A stretch of DNA of 64,000 nt. Source: Streptomyces liliifuscus (GTDB taxonomy: Bacteria > Actinomycetota > Actinomycetes > Streptomycetales > Streptomycetaceae). Where the stretch lies: the NCBI RefSeq assembly GCF_016598615.1, contig NZ_CP066831.1:992001-1056000 (forward strand), in the 5' to 3' direction. Below are positions 17,642 to 24,946 of the stretch, in pieces; within the stretch, counting starts at the first letter, position 1, and each line of letters opens with the position of its first letter. Under the pieces are notes generated by a model that saw only the letters and a program-made list of their open reading frames with translations, had not been told where the DNA came from and did no database searches. Position numbers and translations under genes: made by a program.

Positions 17642-17751
17642 CTGCCACGGAAAACCACCTGACAGGTCGACGGGAGGGCGATACTGTCGCTCGCGATGAC
17701 GACTCACTCTGTTGACAGAATGGGGGTCCCGTCCGCGCAAGGTGAGTGCTG

Positions 17752-19203
17752 ATGCTCACTGACACCGCGTACGAGGATCTCCGCCTTTCCTTCTGGCCGC
17801 GCGTGCGAGAGTTCGCCGTGCCGCCCTCCATGATCGAGACTGCCACCGCGCGTCGCCTCGCCGGGGACTGGGCAGGGGCGTGTGCCGCCGCGGGCATCGA
17901 CGTCGATCTCGATCTGCGATCCCTGGCTCGCACCCGAGGCCGGGATCTCGCCGCCCAAATCCGCGCGGATCTACGCCACTTGGCGCCTGACCTGTTGCGC
18001 TGGCACATGCCGAGGATCGCTCCCCACGGGTTGCTGCGCCCCGGCCTGACGATCGCTCTGACGCGGTACGACGCGGTGGAGCGTGACGGCCTGGGCACGC
18101 GTGACGGCCCTGGCCCGGTGACTCTGGTGGTCCGGACGGCGCCCGCCTGGGCGGATGCCGGTCAGCGCGTCAGCCTCGCGCTGTGGGACGGATCCCACGC
18201 CGACGCCGGCGCCCTCCGTCACCCGCATCCCCGTCCGAACCGGCGGTTCCGTCTCGATCTGCACCGTCATCTGTGGGACGCGCGCAGGAGCGACGAGCTG
18301 CGGGTCCGGTCGGGGGCCGATCGGACCCCGACCGGCGAGGGCCTTCTCCCGGTGAACCCGGATGTGCGGGAGCCGGTGCCGTGGGATCCGCGTTGTGCCG
18401 TCGACCGGTGGGCCGCCGAGGCAGGGATACTGCTCCGCGCCGAGGGAAGGTCCACCGGTACCGTCGCCGTGCGGCTGGGGTCCGGGCAGCGGTTGCTGCT
18501 GGACCTGGTCGCGGACGGTGAGGGCCCGGGGCAGCCCGGGTTCACCGTCGCGGTGGCGCGCACGAGAGGGGCCGCCGCCGCGCTGCCGGTCCTGCCCGAC
18601 GCGGCGACCTGGACACTGCCCGACCTGGAACTGATCCGCAGTGGTTCGATCGGGATCGATCGGCTGCACCCGCTGGTCGCTTCGGCGTTGGCACCGGACC
18701 AGTCCCCGAAAGGTCCCTGCCTGAAAGGTCCCTCCGGGGCCGCCGGGCAGGCACCCGCCGCGCCGGGGCAACCGCACCTCGTGGAGTGCCGGGGAGAACA
18801 GCACCGGATCGGCCTGGTCGACGGCGTCCTGTCCCCGCTGGATCACGACCCTGCCGAGATCCGTCGGGAAGAACTCCTGGCCGAGCTGACCGGCACACCA
18901 CTCCCCTGCCTCCAGACCATCGACACGGCCCATCGCCATCCGGACTGCCTCACCGGAGTCCAAGAACGCCTCCACCACGGCGACATCGCCGGAGCACTGG
19001 CCGTCGTCGAGGGCCTGCTGGGCCCCGACGCACTGCTGCGCGACGGCGCGCTACGGGACGAACTGGAGGCGGCCGCGCGGCGGCGCATCCTCTACGGGCT
19101 CTTCCGGGCGGACCTCGCCGGCCCGGGACCCGGCCGCGTCCGCCCGAGTCCGCCTCGCCCTCCCGGCCACCGCTCCCGTCCACGCCACACGACCGGCCGC
19201 TGA
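17752..19203 (+). CDS. Unknown protein, first gene of a MoxR/VWA-metallopeptidase module
   Basis: 483 residues; I do not recognise a named domain. It opens with MLTDTAYEDLRLSFWPRVREFAVPPSMIETATARRLAGDWAGACAAAGI and ends in a basic Pro/Arg-rich tail. Soluble, with no signal peptide, membrane helix or enzymatic motif. The phrase IETATARRLAGDWAGACAAAG resembles the start of uncharacterised proteins found beside MoxR ATPases in actinobacteria (my recollection). ATG at 17752 is preceded by AAGGTGAG; GTG at 17746 is possible. TTGACA at 17712 may be a -35 but no convincing -10 follows. The next gene, a MoxR ATPase, is 126 bases downstream. Confidence 0.75.
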   Translation: MLTDTAYEDLRLSFWPRVREFAVPPSMIETATARRLAGDWAGACAAAGIDVDLDLRSLARTRGRDLAAQIRADLRHLAPDLLRWHMPRIAPHGLLRPGLTIALTRYDAVERDGLGTRDGPGPVTLVVRTAPAWADAGQRVSLALWDGSHADAGALRHPHPRPNRRFRLDLHRHLWDARRSDELRVRSGADRTPTGEGLLPVNPDVREPVPWDPRCAVDRWAAEAGILLRAEGRSTGTVAVRLGSGQRLLLDLVADGEGPGQPGFTVAVARTRGAAAALPVLPDAATWTLPDLELIRSGSIGIDRLHPLVASALAPDQSPKGPCLKGPSGAAGQAPAAPGQPHLVECRGEQHRIGLVDGVLSPLDHDPAEIRREELLAELTGTPLPCLQTIDTAHRHPDCLTGVQERLHHGDIAGALAVVEGLLGPDALLRDGALRDELEAAARRRILYGLFRADLAGPGPGRVRPSPPRPPGHRSRPRHTTGR

Positions 19204-19329
19204 TCCAGGGGCGTCTTTCCCTGGCTTCCGCTCGCCCCTGTCCTCGGCTCGCCCCTGTCCTCCCTCCCTCCTGCCCCCTGCTCGCCCCTGCCGTTACTCG
19301 CCGCTCCACGAACCCTCAGGTGATCAAAC

Positions 19330-20592
19330 ATGCCCTCATACAGCCCGTTCGCCGCGCCCGACGCACCCTCCGACCCGACGCACATCTCCCAACTGGACAT
19401 CGCCGGCGACCTGTTGGCCCGCCTGCGCGACACCACCACGGAACCGCGCCCCGACATCCAGCTGGAGGCCCTGACACTGGCCGTCGCCGCCGACCTGCCC
19501 GTCCTCCTGTGGGGCGAGCCGGGTATCGGCAAGACCGCGGCCCTGACACAGCTCGCCGCGTCCCTGGACCTTCCACTGACCACCGTCATCGCCAGCGTGC
19601 ACGAGCCGTCGGACTTCTCCGGGCTGCCCGTCATCGGCGACGATCCCGCGGAACAGGGCGTCCCGATGGCCCCGCCGGACTGGGCCGTCCGGCTGGTACG
19701 GGCCGGCCGCGGGCTGCTGTTCCTGGACGAGTTGTCCACCGCGCCTCCCGCCGTGCAGGCCGCGCTGCTTCGCCTCGTACTCGAACGGCGCATCGGTGAC
19801 CTGCAGTTGCCGCCCGGCGTACGTATCGTGGCCGCCGCCAATCCGCGGTCCTCGGCGGCCGACGGCTGGGAGCTGAGCCCGCCCCTGGCCAACCGGTTCG
19901 TCCATCTCCAGTGGACCCACGACCACGACGTGGTGGTCCGGGGCCTCGGCGGGACATGGCCGCGGGCCACTCTGCCGCGGCTGGATCCGGAGCGGCTGCC
20001 GGAGGCCGTGCGCTTCGCCCGCCGCGCGGTGTGCGAACTCCTCTCCGCCCGCCCCGGACTCGTACACCGGCTGCCCAGCAACGAGACGCGTCGGGGCGGA
20101 CCTTGGCCGTCTCCGCGGAGCTGGGAGATGACCCTGTGTCTGATCGCCTTCGCGACCGCGGCCGGCTCCTCACGGGAGGTGCTGTCCCTGCTGGTCAGGG
20201 GAACTGTGGGGGACGGCCCCGGTCTGGAACTGCTGGCCGGTCTGGACCGTATGGACCTGCCGGACCCCGAACTGCTGCTCGCCGAGCCGGAGTCCGCCGT
20301 CCTTCCCGAGCGGGGGGATCTGCGGCAGGCCGTGCTGGACGGTGTCGTGGCCGCCGTCCGCAAGCGCCCGGACAAGGCGCGCTGGGACGCCGCGTGGGCG
20401 CTCCTGGTGCGGGCGCTGGACACCGGATCCCCGGACCTGGTGGTCGTCCCCGCGACCACTCTCGCCTCGCTGCGACAGCAGGACTGGGACGTTCCGGCAT
20501 CGATCGAGCGGCTGGCCGGGGCGGTGTCCATCTCCCGGCGGGCGGACCGGGCGGCGGCCCGGGCCGCGGTCGCAACCAAGGCGAGCCGGTGA
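19330..20592 (+). CDS. MoxR-type AAA+ ATPase
   Basis: 420 residues. Walker A GEPGIGKT at 62-69, Walker B LLFLDEL at about 129-135, sensor 1 region IVAAANP near 166-172, and the ANRF segment with the arginine-finger position LANRFVHLQW. Includes the MoxR-typical helix-2 insert region VHEPSDFSGLPVI. MoxR ATPases work with a von Willebrand A protein as chaperone-like remodelers, loading metal or activating partner complexes. The partner here is encoded directly downstream with a 4-base overlap (GTGA, 20589-20592). Target of the pair is unknown. Confidence 0.92.
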   Translation: MPSYSPFAAPDAPSDPTHISQLDIAGDLLARLRDTTTEPRPDIQLEALTLAVAADLPVLLWGEPGIGKTAALTQLAASLDLPLTTVIASVHEPSDFSGLPVIGDDPAEQGVPMAPPDWAVRLVRAGRGLLFLDELSTAPPAVQAALLRLVLERRIGDLQLPPGVRIVAAANPRSSAADGWELSPPLANRFVHLQWTHDHDVVVRGLGGTWPRATLPRLDPERLPEAVRFARRAVCELLSARPGLVHRLPSNETRRGGPWPSPRSWEMTLCLIAFATAAGSSREVLSLLVRGTVGDGPGLELLAGLDRMDLPDPELLLAEPESAVLPERGDLRQAVLDGVVAAVRKRPDKARWDAAWALLVRALDTGSPDLVVVPATTLASLRQQDWDVPASIERLAGAVSISRRADRAAARAAVATKASR

Positions 20593-21863
20593 TCCCGGAG
20601 CCGACGAGGGCGCTGGACCTCGACAAGCTCTTCGCCGCCCGACTGCAGGCGGCCCGGGCCCGGCCCTACCTGGCGACGGCGCTGTTCGCCCTGCACACCG
20701 TGGAGTCGCGTTCGGTGCCGACGATGGCCGTCGACCGGCACTGGCGGTGCTACGTCTCACCGGCGTTCGTGGATCACACGCCGGTGGAGGAACTGGCCGG
20801 TGTGTGGGTGCACGAGGTGTCGCATCTGTTGCGCGACCACCACGGGCGCAGCGACAGGGTCGCGAGGGAGCGCGGTCTGACCGGCCCCGGGGAACGGCTG
20901 CGTATGAACATCGCCGCGGACTGCGAGATCAACGACGACGTGTACGGCGACGGGCTGGCCTGGCCCCAGGACGTCGTCGAGCCGGGCTCCCTGGGGCTGC
21001 CGGAGGGGCAGCTCATGGAGGACTACCTGCGGCAGTTCCGGCTCGGGCCGCGCACGCAGAGCCACGCCTGGCTGGACTGCGGCAGTGGGGCGGACGGTCT
21101 GGACAGGGAGTGGGAGCTGGGGCCGAACGGTGCGCACGGCCTCAGCGCCCAGGAACGCGACGCCGTTCGGTTCCGGGTGGCGCAGGGCATCAAGGGCCGT
21201 CCCGGGAACGCCCCCAAGGCGTGGCAGCGCTGGGCCGAGGAGGCGTTCCAACCACCGCAGCCGTGGCGGGAGTTGCTGGGCGCGGCGATCCGTTCGGCGA
21301 CCTCGGGCTCCGGCGCGGGCCAGGACTACAGCTACGGCCGTCCCTCACGCAGGTCGGCCGGGGTGCCGGGCGTGGTGCTCCCCAGTCTTCGGCGCAGGCC
21401 GCCCCGGGTCTCCGTGATCATCGACACCTCCGGCTCGGTCAGCGACGCCGAACTGGGCAGTGCGCTCCGCGAGGTTGCCGCGATCTCCCGTGCCGTGGGC
21501 GGCCGCCGGGACCTGGTCTCCGTACTGCCGTGCGACGCGGCCGCCGAGGTCGTGCACCCGTTGTGCCGTGCCGAGGGGATTCCGCTGCTCGGCGGCGGGG
21601 GCACGGATCTGCGCACGGGCTTCGCCAAGGCGCTCCGTGCCCGGCCGCGGCCGGACGTGATCGTGGTCCTGACCGACGGTCAGACACCCTGGCCGAGCGC
21701 GCAGCCGTCCTGCCGGACGGTGGTGGGCCTGTTCCCTCGGCCGTACGACTCCGCGCCGTACGACTCCGGGGCGCACGACGAGGACAATCCCGAGTACGTC
21801 CCCGACACACCGCCCACGTGGGCTCGCGTGGTGGAGATCGGCTCGACATCCGCCGCTCGGTGA
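20589..21863 (+). CDS. DUF2201-type putative metallopeptidase with C-terminal VWA-like domain
   Basis: 424 residues from GTG at 20589, overlapping the ATPase stop. N-terminal half: HEVSH at 75-79 (HExxH zinc motif) followed by NIAADCEIND, the usual DUF2201 combination. C-terminal half: a VWA-like fold with complete metal-site residues, DTSGS (Asp279, Ser281, Ser283), GGGGTD (Thr339) and VVLTDGQ (Asp363). The protein therefore joins a potential zinc peptidase to a MoxR-partner module. It likely acts with the ATPase just upstream. Whether the peptidase is active is unknown. Confidence 0.9.
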   Translation: MIPEPTRALDLDKLFAARLQAARARPYLATALFALHTVESRSVPTMAVDRHWRCYVSPAFVDHTPVEELAGVWVHEVSHLLRDHHGRSDRVARERGLTGPGERLRMNIAADCEINDDVYGDGLAWPQDVVEPGSLGLPEGQLMEDYLRQFRLGPRTQSHAWLDCGSGADGLDREWELGPNGAHGLSAQERDAVRFRVAQGIKGRPGNAPKAWQRWAEEAFQPPQPWRELLGAAIRSATSGSGAGQDYSYGRPSRRSAGVPGVVLPSLRRRPPRVSVIIDTSGSVSDAELGSALREVAAISRAVGGRRDLVSVLPCDAAAEVVHPLCRAEGIPLLGGGGTDLRTGFAKALRARPRPDVIVVLTDGQTPWPSAQPSCRTVVGLFPRPYDSAPYDSGAHDEDNPEYVPDTPPTWARVVEIGSTSAAR

Positions 21864-22092
21864 TCCCTTCAGGTCAACTCGCGGACCGGGTTCCGGATTC
21901 ATGTCCGCCGGTGCGCAGGGCGAGTCCGTAGACCTTCGACGTGGAGGCCGGGCCGGCCGAAGACCGCACCGTGGCTGTGACCCAGTTCACATCATCCGGA
22001 TCGAACTCCTGGGCCGGTCCTGCGTCTTGTCTGCGCGCAGCCGAACGACCTCGTGCCGGGATCCGCCTCCATGAGATCCCCTCGATCAAAGG

Positions 22093-24330
22093 ATGGACAT
22101 GTTTGACCGCGTTGCGGAATTGACGGTTCGGTGGCCCAGAGCTGTGCTTGTGGTGGCCTCCGTCCTCGTGGCTGCGATGAGCGTCGTGGGAGTGGGCGCC
22201 TTCGGGAAACTGGTGGGCGGCGGCTTCGACGACCCGGACTCGCAGTCCACACAGGCCAGTCGGGTCATCGACGAGAAGTTCGGCGGTGAAGCGAACCTGG
22301 TGCTGCTGGTCAGCGGTGGCACCCAGCGCGTCAGCGACCCGGCGGTGGAGCAGGACGGCCGACAGCTGGTGGACGAGCTGCGCAAGGAACCCGAGCTCGG
22401 CAACATCGTGTCCTACTGGGACACGCGGAGCGACTCGCTGCTTGCCCGTGACGGCCGTTCGGCCATGGTCCTCGCCCATGTGAAGGGCGACGAGTCGACG
22501 CGGGAAGAGCACGCGCACGACATCATCGACGGCTACGCGGGCCGGTACGAGGGACTCACCGTCAAGGCCGGCGGCGGTACGGCGGTGGGCGCCGAACTGT
22601 CGGAGCAGGTCCTCAAGGACCTCCTCCTCGCGGAGATCATCGCGGTCCCCGTGACGCTGCTCCTTCTTCTCATCGTGTTCGGGGGCGTGGTCGCGGCTCT
22701 GCTGCCGCTCGCCATCGGCACGGTGGCGGTAGCCGGGACCTTCGCGGAACTCGCCCTCCTGGGCAGCGTCACCGACGTGTCGGTCTTCTCGATCAACCTG
22801 ACCACCGCCCTCGGGCTCGGACTCGGCATCGACTACGCGCTGTTGATGATCAGCCGTTTCCGGGAGCAGCTCGCCTTGGGTGCCAGCGTCGCCGATGCGG
22901 TGAGAACGACGGTGCACACCGCGGGACGAACGGTCGTGTTCTCGGCCGGCACGGTCGCGGTCGCACTCACCGCGCTCCTGGTCTTCCCGCAGTACTTCCT
23001 GCGCTCGTTCGCCTACGCCGGCGTGGGTGTGGTCGTCATCGCTGCCGTCGGCACCCTCTTCGTGATGCCCGCTCTGCTCATGCTGTTGGGGCATCGCATC
23101 AACAGCGGCAGGCTCCCCTGGCCCAAGGCCGACCGCCGGCGCGCACCGTTCTGGGGCCGGCTGGCCGGGACCGTGATGCGCCGACCGGTGCTGACCAGCG
23201 TGCCGGTCCTCGCGGTGCTCCTGCTCGCCGCGGCCCCGCTCCTCGGCGTCACGTTCGGTACCCCCGACGAAAGGGTCCTTCCCGAGGACGCCACGAGCCG
23301 GCAGGTGTCCACCGCGTTGCGGGCGGACTTCGAGGGCGACGACGAGGCGGCCATCCAGGTGGTGGCCGACGGGTCCGTGAACTACGAGGCTGTCGACGCG
23401 TACGCGGGGAAGCTGTCACTCCTCGACGGGGTCGTTCGTGTCGAGGCGGCGACAGGCACCTACGAGAAGGGGAACGCTCAGGCTCCAGGACCGGCGAACA
23501 AAGCCCTGGAACGCCCCGACGCGCAGCGGGTCACCGTCATCGGTACCGCTCCGCCCAAGTCGGACAGCGCGCAGTCCCTCGTCCGGGCGGTCAGGGACGT
23601 CGCGGCGCCCGCCGGCGCCAAGGATGTCCTGGTCGGAGGGGGAGACGCGGAGCTGCTCGACACCAAGGAATCGATCGCGAGCCGACTGCCCCTGGCCGGC
23701 GGCCTGGTCGCCGTCACCACGTTCGTCCTCCTCTTCCTGTTCACCGGAAGCATCGTCCAGCCGGTCCGTGCGCTGGCCCTGAACATCATCAGCCTGGCCG
23801 CGGCGATCGGCGCGATGACCTGGATGTTCCAGGACGGCCATCTCAGCTCCGTACTGGGATTCACGGCCCAGCCGATGGACACATCGATGACGGTGCTGCT
23901 CTTCTGCATCGCCTTCGGGTTGTCCATGGACTACGAGGTGTTCGTCACCAGCAGGATCAAGGAACTCCACGACGACGGCGAGAGCACCGAGAACGCCGTC
24001 GTCCACGGCCTCGGACACACCGGGAAAATCGTCAGCGCCGCGGCCTGTCTCCTCGCGGTCGGATTCTTCGCGTTCGCCACGGCGAAGGTCAGCTTCATGC
24101 AGATGTTCGGCCTCGGCAGCGGTCTGGCCATCCTCATCGACGCCATCGCCGTACGCGGAGTACTGCTGCCTGCCGCCATGCGGCTGCTCGGCCGATCGGC
24201 CTGGTATGCGCCGGGGCCGCTCCGTAAGTTCCACCAACGTTTCGGAATCAGTGAGAACGGCCCCGCAAGCAGCCACGCCACCGCGGGAGTCGAACCAATT
24301 TCAATGAAGGAGTCCGCACGAAATGCGTAA
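22093..24330 (+). CDS. MMPL/RND-family membrane transporter
   Basis: 745 residues in two homologous halves, each with one N-terminal helix, a periplasmic-type loop, and a five-helix bundle: 12 helices in all. The proton-relay motifs are intact: GLGIDYALLMISRFREQ in the first half and GLSMDYEVFVTSRIKE in the second, each with Asp-Tyr. MMPL proteins export lipids or hydrophobic metabolites using the proton gradient. ATG at 22093 follows AAAGG; ATG at 22099 is an alternative. The lipoprotein gene overlaps its end by eight bases, so the two are probably partners. Confidence 0.93.
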   Translation: MDMFDRVAELTVRWPRAVLVVASVLVAAMSVVGVGAFGKLVGGGFDDPDSQSTQASRVIDEKFGGEANLVLLVSGGTQRVSDPAVEQDGRQLVDELRKEPELGNIVSYWDTRSDSLLARDGRSAMVLAHVKGDESTREEHAHDIIDGYAGRYEGLTVKAGGGTAVGAELSEQVLKDLLLAEIIAVPVTLLLLLIVFGGVVAALLPLAIGTVAVAGTFAELALLGSVTDVSVFSINLTTALGLGLGIDYALLMISRFREQLALGASVADAVRTTVHTAGRTVVFSAGTVAVALTALLVFPQYFLRSFAYAGVGVVVIAAVGTLFVMPALLMLLGHRINSGRLPWPKADRRRAPFWGRLAGTVMRRPVLTSVPVLAVLLLAAAPLLGVTFGTPDERVLPEDATSRQVSTALRADFEGDDEAAIQVVADGSVNYEAVDAYAGKLSLLDGVVRVEAATGTYEKGNAQAPGPANKALERPDAQRVTVIGTAPPKSDSAQSLVRAVRDVAAPAGAKDVLVGGGDAELLDTKESIASRLPLAGGLVAVTTFVLLFLFTGSIVQPVRALALNIISLAAAIGAMTWMFQDGHLSSVLGFTAQPMDTSMTVLLFCIAFGLSMDYEVFVTSRIKELHDDGESTENAVVHGLGHTGKIVSAAACLLAVGFFAFATAKVSFMQMFGLGSGLAILIDAIAVRGVLLPAAMRLLGRSAWYAPGPLRKFHQRFGISENGPASSHATAGVEPISMKESARNA

Positions 24331-24832
24331 CCTTATGAGGATCGGCGTTGCCGCCGGAGTCGGCGTCGTCCTGCTGACCGGCTGCCAGAGCGACGATTCC
24401 ACCGACGACGCGTCGAACGACAGGCCGTCGGCGCAGGCGACGAACGCGGCCGGGGAAGTCCCGACCACCCCTGGAACACCGAGCGGCTCCGGTGCGAGTG
24501 GCCAGGCGGACAGCCTCGACGGCGGATGGCTCGGAGAATCCGATGTCGACAAGGTCGCGATGATCGTCCAGAAGAAGAAGGTCATGCTCGCCTTTCAGTC
24601 CGCGGACGGTCAGAAGCGGCAGGCGTGCGAGGGCCTTCTTCAGCAGAAGTCGATTCTTCTCAAATGCGTCGAGGACAACAAGGACCGGCTGAAGGGAACC
24701 GTCGAGATATCGAGCGGCGAGAAGATCGCGATTGCCTGGACGTCCGGCAAGAAGGATCTCCTGACGAAGAGCGGTAACGGTCAGATGGACTTCTCGCAGT
24801 GGGGCCTTCCGTCGCCTCCGGCGGCCGGCTGA
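24323..24832 (+). CDS. Small lipoprotein coupled to the MMPL transporter
   Basis: 169 residues with a lipobox LLTGC (Cys21). A Ser/Thr/Gly/Ala/Pro-rich linker (about 25-68) leads to one compact, Lys-rich domain (LGESDVDKVAMIVQKKKVMLAFQSADGQKRQACEGLL onward). No named family recognised. ATG at 24323 lies inside the last codons of the transporter gene and has AAGGAG upstream, so the two are translated together. Probably an outer-face accessory of the transporter; that is inferred from context only. Confidence 0.85.
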   Translation: MRNLMRIGVAAGVGVVLLTGCQSDDSTDDASNDRPSAQATNAAGEVPTTPGTPSGSGASGQADSLDGGWLGESDVDKVAMIVQKKKVMLAFQSADGQKRQACEGLLQQKSILLKCVEDNKDRLKGTVEISSGEKIAIAWTSGKKDLLTKSGNGQMDFSQWGLPSPPAAG

Positions 24833-24946
24833 GATCTCGCTTCCCTCCCGAATACGGCGGAATTTATCAGCCGTACCCGTCCCGCCCCTGTCCGCCGGCC
24901 CTCCTCTCGACGAACCTGACCGTGCCCGACCAATACGGGAGGCTTC

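Noticed and set aside
24286..24299. tRNA T-loop-like GGAGTCGAACC sequence
   Set aside because: It is within the last codons of the transporter gene, and no acceptor, D or anticodon stem can be built around it.
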